In this document: positions 19,591 through 28,005 of the stretch, piece by piece | How positions within the stretch are numbered: the stretch's first letter is position 1 | Layout of the letters: the number at the start of each line of letters is the position of its first letter | Assembly: GCA_014084085.1 (NCBI GenBank) | Contig: NPFB01000022.1 | Coordinates: 290,130 to 354,129, forward strand | Origin: Hondaea fermentalgiana | Lineage: Eukaryota; Sar; Bigyra; Thraustochytrida; Thraustochytriidae | Direction of reading: 5' to 3' | DNA: 64,000 nt | Made by a program: the position numbers and the translations under genes | The notes under the pieces: model-generated | The model's input: only the letters and a program-made list of their open reading frames with translations | What the model was told of the DNA's origin: nothing | The model's database searches: none

Positions 19591-20801
19591 GTAGAAACAG
19601 TTCATCTGCGAGTATTGGAGCGCAGGATTACAATGCGACACCTTCTAGATCTTGGCTTAATTCGGTCTCGGCTAGCCAAAGACACCCCCGTTAGAACTGC
19701 CTCCAAGTTGCCTGCGAGACGCGCATTGAATTGTCTTTCCAAAGTCCAGCTTGCCTCCCTCGGAAACCGTTCGTTCTATTGTTTCCTTTTCATGTATTCA
19801 GAGTGAAATCTCTCTTCAAGTCTTCATTGATTCCTTGGAAGGAGAACCAGGTCGTTATGTCGATTCGTCGAAGATCGAGTATAACCGTTGGCTCTCCATC
19901 GACAACTGAGAATACCTTTTCGTATGTGCCTCGGTTGGGCTTGTCCAAAGCAATTGCCAACAAAAGCAAAAATTTGATCAAGTTCTTACCAGCCGCTATT
20001 GATCTTTTTCTGTAAAGGCAGAATAGGCCTATGTAGTGTTTGCCATCACCTGCATCAATCCGCCGAGAACCTTCATTTCGGATTATCTGGCACTTAGTTC
20101 CGGAAATCAATTCCCTTGCTTCTTTGCCTAAGGTTTGAAGACTCATTCCTCGATTTGTTGTCTCGACGATGTTGCAGCAACGTGATTTTGCAGATCGATT
20201 CGTGCAATCTTCTTTTGTTCCTTCTGAGGGTCAGCTTCTAATTTTCGCACCCACCCGCTTGAGCATCAGTTCTAGATCAGGATTTCTTGAGCTTTATTTT
20301 TATCGATAGTCACAGTTTGCCGCTTGATGGTGTCTGAAACTTTTATCCCACACTTTTCCTAATTTGAGTGAACAGAGGCACGCACACGTTGGTCCTTGTT
20401 TATCTTTCCATAAAAAGGCATTGCTCAAATCAGAATTATTGAGCGATCAATGCAAGTGTTTCCACCATGCCTTGTTGTTTTGCGATGAATTTGAAAGATT
20501 TCGTACTCATCGTTTTCCCGGTGTCAATCTTTCTCTATCCGTCACGATCCGTCAGAGACGAAACACTTTGTTGGGGCCGTCGCTGTTTTCGCGTCGCTCT
20601 CAGTTTTATCGATGATCGTCACGAGGTCTTTGCTTTGACCTCGTCAATGACAATTTCTTTCTTGCGCGCCGCGCGGGGGGGGTCGCGCAAATTCGTGACC
20701 TAGGCCTGGACAGCGTCTTTCGCACCTCAGCTCTCACACACGCGCGGCGGCCGGCCACTGGTTCGCTTTCACGGCGCGTCCTCAAAACCAAGTCAGGAGA
20801 C
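19591..20801. other. AT-rich intergenic region
   Basis: Base composition is clearly richer in A/T than the neighbouring genes. It carries a TAGGCCTA palindrome at 20024-20031 and a G run near 20674. A 118-codon minus-strand frame (19790-20146) with possible frameshifted upstream continuation is discussed as a finding; I do not call it a gene. Confidence 0.5.
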
Positions 20802-21908
20802 ATGGCCAACTCGCTCTTCGCGCTCGCGGTGGCGGGCGCAGCAGCGGCCGGCGCGGCGGCGGGCGCGTGCGCGTCGTACCTCGCACTGCGCGCACGAGCG
20901 CCGCCTCGCGCCGAGAGCGCGCCCATCGGGGTGCCGCTTGGCGCCGATGCCGATGCCGACGCGGGCGCCGGCCCCAAGCGCCGTGGCCGCGGCGTGAACG
21001 CGCCGTTCGGTCTGCCGACGCGCTCGAGCGTCGAGCGGGAGCTGGAGGGTTTCTCGGTCGGGTACGACCAGCGTCTGCGCATGGCCACGTGGGCTTACGA
21101 GCGGCTGACGCCCGCGAGCGTCGAGGGCGAGGCCAAGCGCAAAAACGTCTTTGAGGAGGACGCGCGCCTTGCAAGCGTCTTTCGCGCGCGCCTTCAAGAC
21201 TACCGCGGCAGCGGCATGGACCGCGGCCATCTCGTACCTGCGGGAGATCTGCGCGACAGCCAAGCTGGCATGGATGCCTCGTTCATGCTGTCCAACATTG
21301 CGCCCCAAGACCCGACCTTGAATCGTGGGTATTGGAAACGCCTCGAAGACTGGGTCCGTGGGCTCACCATGCTCTTTGATGAGGTGCACGTTATTACCGG
21401 CCCGCTCTTCGTTCCGCAGCGCTCCCCGGACGGAGAATCGTGGGAGACCTCGTACAAGGTTATTGGTCACAACCACCAGGAGGTTGTCGGCAAGTCGTCG
21501 GGAGCCCAAGATGCTCTAGTGCATGCTCCGACGCTCCCGATCCCGACGCACTTTTACAAGATTGTACTTGCTCGGAAAAGCGCGATACTTTGGCCGTTTA
21601 TTGCGGCTTTTATCGTGCCAAATCGTGCCGTCGACGAGAACGAACCACTGCAATCCTTCGTCGCGCCTGTGGGGCTTGTAGAAAGCCTTTCCGGCCATTT
21701 GTTCTTTCCCAAGCTTTTGCACCGTCAGGATAAGCACGCTCCCGGCCCTGCGGCCCCAAAGGACCTTTGCGGTGAGGTATCTTGCAACTTTGTGACACGT
21801 GCGATGCGCAAGTCGATGAAACGTCATGCCGCTTCCGCGCCGCCAGCTGCTTCTGACCACGCCGCAGCAGCTGAAGCAACGGCAGCTGTTCCTGTTGCTG
21901 CCAGATGA
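20802..21908 (+). CDS. EXOG: DNA/RNA non-specific endonuclease, EXOG type
   Basis: A 368-residue beta-beta-alpha-metal nuclease of the NUC1/EndoG/EXOG family. The N-terminus is an Ala-rich hydrophobic segment (residues 4-28) followed by Arg, compatible with a mitochondrial membrane anchor. The catalytic motif DRGH is at residues 140-143 (His143 as general base) in 'GSGMDRGHLVPAGD'. The metal-binding Asn is in 'LNRGYW' (Asn174), preceded by 'LSNIAPQD'. The 'ITGPLFVPQ' strand follows. The C-terminal part ('AAFIVPNRAV', 'SGHLFFPKL') matches EXOG more than EndoG, as does the overall length. EXOG trims 5' ends in mitochondrial DNA repair in animals; the same role here is inferred. A low-complexity Ala/His tail ends the protein. 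Confidence 0.88.
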   Translation: MANSLFALAVAGAAAAGAAAGACASYLALRARAPPRAESAPIGVPLGADADADAGAGPKRRGRGVNAPFGLPTRSSVERELEGFSVGYDQRLRMATWAYERLTPASVEGEAKRKNVFEEDARLASVFRARLQDYRGSGMDRGHLVPAGDLRDSQAGMDASFMLSNIAPQDPTLNRGYWKRLEDWVRGLTMLFDEVHVITGPLFVPQRSPDGESWETSYKVIGHNHQEVVGKSSGAQDALVHAPTLPIPTHFYKIVLARKSAILWPFIAAFIVPNRAVDENEPLQSFVAPVGLVESLSGHLFFPKLLHRQDKHAPGPAAPKDLCGEVSCNFVTRAMRKSMKRHAASAPPAASDHAAAAEATAAVPVAAR

Positions 21909-22173
21909 GCCAGGGATGACGATGATTGTTAGAATGATCATGAGGAAACGATGCAAGTGTTTTCGGCTTGCTTTTTTTCACTGCAAGAGTGGCAAGATTG
22001 TCAAGATAAGCCAAAACACCAGCAGGTCTTCCTTCCCGTTGCTATGCTGTGGTAATCTAGCTGGGGATACGAGGGTCATGTTCGCTGGTTTATTTTTTGA
22101 ATCCAATGATAAATGATGCGCAATTTCTCTGACTCGAACTCTTCATTCCATGTAGTGAGTCACTACCTGACAT

Positions 22174-23562
22174 TTAGTCCATTTCCTCAAGAGCGGCAAG
22201 ATCGTCAGCCGGGGCCGTTTGGCCTGTGCCAGCAGCTGCCTCAGCGCCGGACTCGTCGGTGATCTTGGCGAGAAAGTCGGCAAGCAGACCAAGCGATTTG
22301 TCAATAATTTTGCCCTCCACCATTCGAATGTATAGCGCCATACGTGCGCGGTCCGAATCAAATTTGTCCGTGACAAAAAGCGAAAGGTCCGCCTTGCGGT
22401 CGCCGCCATTGACAAAAGACGCCTTACGGGCCTGCAGCGCCTGCTGAAGCTCCTCGAGGACATTCGAGTTCCATGAACTCGTAGTCGGCACGCCGAGGCC
22501 GCGCTGAATATGGAGCGTGACCAAGAGGCTCACGGGCAGCGGATCAGATGGTTTGAGCAGAAACGGAGCACGGTTGGGGTCGCAACCCGGAAGGGTATCC
22601 TGAATTTGTTTCTGTACTTCTGCGTAACGTGGAGCCGCGGGGTCCATTGGGGCCCAAAGCTGGACACACTCATGATCCTCGTTGCTTGGCGGGCGAGGCA
22701 CGAAGCCATAGAGCTGCAACAAACGCGTGCTGGACGTGGGTGTGTAGTTGATAAACACCTGCTCGCCCGCCTTGTAATCACGGTTCGCCTTGAGCTGCAC
22801 AACTCGCGAGGAAAGAACATAGGTATGTGAGACGGGACCCTGGAAATCCGTGTTGAACATGTCGGCAAAGGGCACCATTGCGCGAAAGGAGGTGCCCCCG
22901 ACCTTTTGAAAATCCATGCCGCGGCTCCAGAGAATTCCAAGTGCCCACTTGTATTCCTTGTAAGTGAAACCGTCACTGAGGGGAAAGTGCGCTGGGTACT
23001 TGAGAAGGACGTCGGCGACAATTTTGCCAAAGTCTTCGCGCACCTGTTTTTTCAACTGCATTGCAATCTGAAAGGAGTCTGTGCCCTGAATCAGGTCAAG
23101 CTCGTCTTCTGTCCAGAACATGCTCTGATTCAAGGGCGCGGGACCGGCCTCGACCTCGGGCAAAAGACCGAGGTACTCGACAAAGGCAGGCGCAAGGTGC
23201 GTTTGGTTGTCTGCTCGCCTCGCCCACATGAGAAAGACGGCGAGGAGGTCTGTTTCGTCGAGAATCTTGTCTGCATGCTTGAAGGCTTTGCGGACCTCGA
23301 CGTGCTGGGCACCAGGAATGAGGATGCCTTCGTCAGCCACAAGATTCTGTCGCGTCACCAGACACCCTAGCGGCGCCTCCACGAGCACAGTTCCTGCTTT
23401 GATGTCCTTTACAGCGCGCACGCCGCGACCCGTTTGTTCTCCAACAAAGTCGCACAGCTCAATGAGCTCTCCTTGCAGCGAGCCTCCAGCCTGCACGAGC
23501 AGTTCGCCCCAAGCCTGCGAGCTCGCAGCCGCAGAGGATGAGTCGCCTGCGGAGCCACTCAT
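22174..23562 (-). CDS. SET-domain lysine methyltransferase (RLSMT/SETD3/SETD6 class)
   Basis: A 462-residue protein with the split SET domain of the Rubisco-methyltransferase-like class. The N-terminal SET half is 'GRGVRAVKDIKAGTVLVEAP' at about residues 45-65. An insert domain follows, then 'RAMVPFADMFNTDFQGPVSH' and 'YKAGEQVFINYTPTSSTRLL' plus 'QLYGFVPRP', and an alpha-helical substrate-binding C-terminus. The usual Asn-His pair that contacts SAM is Asn-Thr here ('DMFNTD'). Fungal Rkm4-like and some SETD6-like proteins show similar N-[A/T]-D changes, so activity is still plausible. Such enzymes methylate ribosomal proteins, actin (His) or transcription factors; the substrate cannot be read from sequence. 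The tail is acidic. Confidence 0.82.
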   Translation of the reverse strand: MSGSAGDSSSAAASSQAWGELLVQAGGSLQGELIELCDFVGEQTGRGVRAVKDIKAGTVLVEAPLGCLVTRQNLVADEGILIPGAQHVEVRKAFKHADKILDETDLLAVFLMWARRADNQTHLAPAFVEYLGLLPEVEAGPAPLNQSMFWTEDELDLIQGTDSFQIAMQLKKQVREDFGKIVADVLLKYPAHFPLSDGFTYKEYKWALGILWSRGMDFQKVGGTSFRAMVPFADMFNTDFQGPVSHTYVLSSRVVQLKANRDYKAGEQVFINYTPTSSTRLLQLYGFVPRPPSNEDHECVQLWAPMDPAAPRYAEVQKQIQDTLPGCDPNRAPFLLKPSDPLPVSLLVTLHIQRGLGVPTTSSWNSNVLEELQQALQARKASFVNGGDRKADLSLFVTDKFDSDRARMALYIRMVEGKIIDKSLGLLADFLAKITDESGAEAAAGTGQTAPADDLAALEEMD

Positions 23563-24632
23563 CGTCGCCCCTTCTACCTAGCTTGCCTTGTGACGACGAC
23601 AACGACGAAGACGACGACAACGACGACAACGACAGCAGCAACGATGGCGAGCCACTCAGTCGCTCCTCCGGCCTTTCTTGCCTTTGGCGTATGCCCGCTG
23701 CAGCTGCTCGCGTTGTTTGCCCTCCAGGTCGGGAGGACTCCACGCTTTGCTTCGTTCGTGGGTTTACTACCTGCTGATAGAGGTGATGGTTCCGGTCACC
23801 AGTCAATGCCAAGGAATCCATCCCCCTTGCCAATCTGTTGGCACGCAGTAAAGAATTTGGCAACAGATGTTTTTGCAGCATCATCATCAAGTGGCCCTGG
23901 TAGGGGGAGTGATGGCTGCTAACGATGGCATCTGTCTGGAGTGCGTTATTTTTGGTGCAAACCAGTTATGCGAGGAGCTAGCATGGATGAAAATGGTCCC
24001 GTTATTTCGAGAGGGTCCCAGTCACGGAGCGGTAGTAGGCCTACTGCAAAACAACACAACAACGATCACGTGACAAAGAGGGTGATTCAATCCAAGCGTA
24101 GTACTAAAAGTTGCGCCGTGTAAAGAACCATTTTGCTGCATGCAAAACTACCTCGTCACCTTCTTGTGTCGTGTCTGGTCAATATCAGCCAGGCAGCTGA
24201 AAATCCGAACTCTTTCAAGCACAGAGAGAAATGCTTTGTTTTGCCACCCTCGACAGGAGTCTGTCTGCCTGTCTACCTTTTCGCCATTCTCTTCAAACAG
24301 ACCAAGGGTAGGCCTTCTAGTCGGAGTGAAATTGAACGACCCCTCCTCGCCTTGCTTGTTGATCTTGCAGAGAAGCAGCTCATGCATCCAAACAAGGTGT
24401 GTGCCCGGCGGCCAAGTGAGCAAGCAAGCACCTTCCTTGCCTGGAAGACACAACACCAAGTTGGCCATGGGCAAGTGCCAAGACTTGCGTCAAGCGCTTC
24501 TTCGGCGCAGACGTGAAACGCGAGGCGGGGCGAGACGCGCGTAGCCACGTCCCTGCGCAGTCAGCCCTACTACCCGGGCACGCTAGCGGGTCTCCCTGGG
24601 GCCAAAGGAAGACACGGAGTTGCGCCGCCACC
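23563..24632. other. Divergent promoter region of the SET and GT92 genes
   Basis: This region contains an ACG/GACGAC-rich stretch at about 23594-23645 and a TAGGCCTA palindrome at 24036-24043. The sequence just before 24633 is leader of the glycosyltransferase gene. No gene is supported between them. Confidence 0.5.
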
Positions 24633-26204
24633 ATGCCGCGAAGACTTGGAGAGCCGACGATACCCTCAACGGCGGCGCGCACGCGGCAGGCGCAACTCGT
24701 CCTTGCGGCCATTGCTCTGGCAAGCGTGCTCGTCTACATCGCAGGCAAATTTGCGCGAGAGGCGCTCGTAGATGTCGATGTTGCGGACGCTCTGTATCGC
24801 CCCGTTGTAGTCGAGTACGGATTGGAGGAGGACAAGGGTGAAGAGAAAAGCCAAGCGTCCTGCACTTGGAAAGCAAAGGCGTCCATCCTCTCTGAAGACG
24901 GCTTCATCACGTCTGGGTGGACGCCGGAACGCAAAAACTACCTCATGGAGCTCGCATGGTTCAACGCGACCACTTTCTATTTGCTTGCGTACAACCGCGA
25001 GACGATAGTTATCAACGCCAAGACAGGCAGATTTCTTGACAAAAAGAAAGAAGACCTGACGATCGATGCACTCAAGGATTCGATTCGAGATATGGAAGAC
25101 ATTGCAGATCATCTCGATACCCTCTTTGAGCCACGGGACCATGGCTGTGCTCCGCCTCGCTGCGAGCGGGTTCCCACAATAACCGTTCAAATGGGTGACA
25201 AGGATCTCACGCCATACTTGTGTCACGTGGATGCCAAGGACGTGCGTGAGCAACCAGCTCGCATGGACTTGTGGCGATACTCGCAGCGTCGTGCACACCC
25301 GCCGCGTCCCATGGCAAATGGCCCGCGCTTGAGTATGGTAGCTTCGGTGTCGAGTTTTACTCCACACATGATTGAGCTCGTGGAGCATGCGTACAAGATT
25401 GAGGTGTCGCACTACTATCTGGGCATTTGTGCCAGTGACGAGCTTGTTGCTCAATATCGAGAACACTTGAAAGTCTACATCGACGCGGGCTTCCTTTCAA
25501 TTCTCGACATTGGTCTCGCTGCAGAAAAATACGATGCAAATGTTACAAGTCGCTTTATTTCCATTGTCGCCTGCCGCACCCCCTCGTATCAGATGGCGCT
25601 ATATGACGCGAAATTTCACGGCGACGACTTTCTTTATGTTGCCGATGTGGATGAGATTCTCATGCCTCAAACGGCGGATATCCGGCTTCCACTCCTCTTG
25701 CGCGATGCCGTCGAGCGGCTACCAATGACATTGGACGAAACTTGCTATGTAGTATTGCACCCTGATCGCGCCGCCTGGCAAGATGACACCAGGGCGGCAG
25801 ACAATTCTGGCGCTTTCTCGCTCGGGGAGCGCTTCCCCTATCGCTGCGACTGCGCCCCACTGCCGCCACTTGAGGGTCGCAGAGTTTCGTCAATATACGA
25901 CGGCTGCGGTGGCCTTACTTACGTCAAGGCGATTGCCAATGTCAAGACGATCCACTACTGTAATATCCACGCGCATTCAGCCTGCACAGCCCACGATATG
26001 TCTTTGTATAATTCTCGACCTCGCGATGATCCGCGCGCGCGATACTGGGTCGACCCGGACTTATTGCGACTCATGCACTTTACGAATATGTGGGTCTTTC
26101 GCTACAAGGGCAAGTGCAATGCGCCCAAGGAAATGGGCGAGCCACACCTCGTCGACTCTGAAATCACGCTCGCGCGATTTCAAAATGCACCAGCTTTAAC
26201 GTAG
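24633..26204 (+). CDS. GT92-like type II membrane glycosyltransferase
   Basis: A 523-residue protein. The start is the ATG at 24633 in a textbook Kozak context (GCCGCCACCATG); the frame is open for 40 codons further upstream but this site is much better. Residues 20-38 form an uncleaved signal-anchor ('AQLVLAAIALASVLVYIAG'). The catalytic region begins near residue 230 with 'LSMVASVSSFTPHMIELVEH' and carries the DxD-type motif 'YVADVDEILMP' (Asp338/Asp340), as in glycosyltransferase family 92 (former DUF23). A cysteine-rich patch ('YRCDCAPLPP') and 'IHYCNIHAHSAC' follow. GT92 members are Golgi galactosyltransferases acting on N-glycans or related acceptors; acceptor and sugar here are unknown. 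Confidence 0.75.
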   Translation: MPRRLGEPTIPSTAARTRQAQLVLAAIALASVLVYIAGKFAREALVDVDVADALYRPVVVEYGLEEDKGEEKSQASCTWKAKASILSEDGFITSGWTPERKNYLMELAWFNATTFYLLAYNRETIVINAKTGRFLDKKKEDLTIDALKDSIRDMEDIADHLDTLFEPRDHGCAPPRCERVPTITVQMGDKDLTPYLCHVDAKDVREQPARMDLWRYSQRRAHPPRPMANGPRLSMVASVSSFTPHMIELVEHAYKIEVSHYYLGICASDELVAQYREHLKVYIDAGFLSILDIGLAAEKYDANVTSRFISIVACRTPSYQMALYDAKFHGDDFLYVADVDEILMPQTADIRLPLLLRDAVERLPMTLDETCYVVLHPDRAAWQDDTRAADNSGAFSLGERFPYRCDCAPLPPLEGRRVSSIYDGCGGLTYVKAIANVKTIHYCNIHAHSACTAHDMSLYNSRPRDDPRARYWVDPDLLRLMHFTNMWVFRYKGKCNAPKEMGEPHLVDSEITLARFQNAPALT

Positions 26205-26585
26205 ACGAGCATGAGATCTCTTCGCCCTCTATTCTCGCATTCTTATTTGCTTTGTGCAGGTCAAGTGTAGAAGCGGGCAATCGCTTTCTTCTGAACAGAA
26301 CGGCAACGAGGATGAATTGGTTACCCGAAGCTTCCTTTTTTATAAAAGAAGTAACCGGTTGGATTGTTGGTGACTCAGACGTGAAGCAGATTCTTGTTGT
26401 CTCGAATATTTGCCTCAATCCAGTATGTGTTCTTACTCAAAGAGTGCTGATTTGACAGATGAGTCGAACCTTATACTCTCTTCCAAGCGACAGGGGGTAA
26501 AATCAGGCCAAAGTAAATAATTGGATTCTTCACTGATTGATTGATTCATTCTGATTCATTCAATATTTGTGGGGCATTCTCTTGC
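26205..26585. other. Intergenic region between convergent genes
   Basis: This is the 3' flank of the GT92 gene and of the minus-strand hydrolase gene. A short TTGA/TTCA repeat lies at 26533-26566. Nothing else is seen. Confidence 0.6.
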
Positions 26586-27518
26586 TCATGGCTTGGAAAG
26601 AAGTTGTGCCGCATTCTGAGAAGGCGCCTCGCACGCAAGGTGATCGTCATACAATTTGCGAGCAACACCCAAGTAATCCGGGAGAGGTAGGAGGGCAGCG
26701 ACCGGCTCGGAAGTGAGAGTGCCTGAGCCTGATTGCTGGAATCGTTCCATGGCCTGCATCATCATGGCATTGGTGTCGCGCTCCTCACTGATGGTGGAGT
26801 GCGCAGGCAAGGCGTAATTGTGACCTGGCAGGACAATCGTGCCCCCCGGCAATGCGGAAAGCCTAGTCAGAGATTTGAGCATTGACGAAACGTTTGACTC
26901 GGGCAAGTCCGTGCGGCCACAACTCATGATAAATAAAGTATCGCCAGTAAAAAGCACACCAGGTGTCTCTGCGTCCGGGGCGAGCAGGAAACAGACACTT
27001 CCGGGCGTGTGACCAGGGGTAGCCAAGACTTGAAGCTTGAAACGCTCGTTGAGCGGTACGGTATCTCCCTCGTCGAGAGCATGGATCTTGTCCAGAGGAA
27101 CGCGGGCTTGCTTTGAGACCGCCTTGGCGTCCTCGCGGCCCACGTAGCAAGCGATGCCACGCTCCACAAAGTCGGCAATACCAGGGAGGACGATATCCTC
27201 ACGCGTTCCGGTCATTGCGCGCGGGACAACGCCGCCAGTGTGGTCAAAGTGACGATGCGTCCACACTGCAGCCTTGATGGTAACCTTGAGGTCGTTCTCG
27301 CAGACGCGCAAAACGCCGTCTACGTCCCAGCATGGATCCACCGCGATGGCCTCGCGGGTCTGCTCATCGCAGACCACATACATGTAATTTGCCATTTGAT
27401 ATGCAAATTGGTGGACACGGTTTCCCCTCACATCATTGGCGACCTCGCGTCCGCTCAAGAGCTGCTGCACGCTCACGTCCTTGCCGATCAACTTGGTCGC
27501 TTCCTCTACGAGAACCAT
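26586..27518 (-). CDS. Glyoxalase II-like metallo-beta-lactamase-fold hydrolase
   Basis: A 310-residue enzyme if started at the ATG complementary to 27516-27518; an in-frame extension to 27815 is Arg-rich and unlikely. Metal-binding motifs are complete: 'THRHFDH' (residues 87-93), His170 in 'ATPGHTPGS', Asp193 in 'TGDTLF' and His233 in 'LPGHNY'. 'SCGRTDLPES' is typical of hydroxyacylglutathione hydrolase and ETHE1-type proteins. Glyoxalase II hydrolyses S-lactoylglutathione to lactate and glutathione in methylglyoxal detoxification. ETHE1-type persulfide dioxygenase is an alternative, but the spacing and the extra C-terminal segment favour hydroxyacylglutathione hydrolase. It is head to head with the CWF19L2 gene, 487 bases apart. 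Confidence 0.8.
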   Translation of the reverse strand: MVLVEEATKLIGKDVSVQQLLSGREVANDVRGNRVHQFAYQMANYMYVVCDEQTREAIAVDPCWDVDGVLRVCENDLKVTIKAAVWTHRHFDHTGGVVPRAMTGTREDIVLPGIADFVERGIACYVGREDAKAVSKQARVPLDKIHALDEGDTVPLNERFKLQVLATPGHTPGSVCFLLAPDAETPGVLFTGDTLFIMSCGRTDLPESNVSSMLKSLTRLSALPGGTIVLPGHNYALPAHSTISEERDTNAMMMQAMERFQQSGSGTLTSEPVAALLPLPDYLGVARKLYDDHLACEAPSQNAAQLLSKP

Positions 27519-28005
27519 CGTCCCTTCTTCCTGCCGCTCTTCTGAGCCCGTGTCAAGCCTTTGCGAAAGAGGTCGCAGCACCACCTTTTCACGTCGAGTC
27601 TTGCGCGAGCGCGAGTCTGAGTCCCTCTCGCGCGCCCTCCGGCCTTGCCTTCTGCCAAGTCCGCGCGCGCAGTGGCAGGAGATCTTTGGCAAGATGCGAT
27701 GCGTTTCTGCGCGCAAGTCCGCCCACCTCCGAGCCGCGGTCGCGCAAGGTCGGTATTTGAGCGCAACCCCAAATCGGCCTGCAAAAAGGGTTGCGCAGCC
27801 TTGCCCAGTCGCCATTGCTAGTAAAGACGCTATACCAGCGCGCTGGCTGCGCAGCGCGCGAGCGAGCTAAGAGGGCTAGGCCACGCCAGGCCGAGCGGAG
27901 CGGAGACAAGACCTTGGCTGGCGAGACCTCTTCTTTCCCCCCTTCGTCCGTTGCACCGCGAATCCGAAAGTCTTGGCGTCTGTCTCTTCGGCGCCCTCGC
28001 TCGTC
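27519..28005. promoter_or_regulatory. Shared head-to-head promoter region
   Basis: 487 bases separate the start codons of the glyoxalase II-like gene (-) and the CWF19L2 gene (+). The segment is GC-rich with several GCGC clusters and no obvious TATA box, so it is a candidate bidirectional promoter. This is inferred from layout only. Confidence 0.4.
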
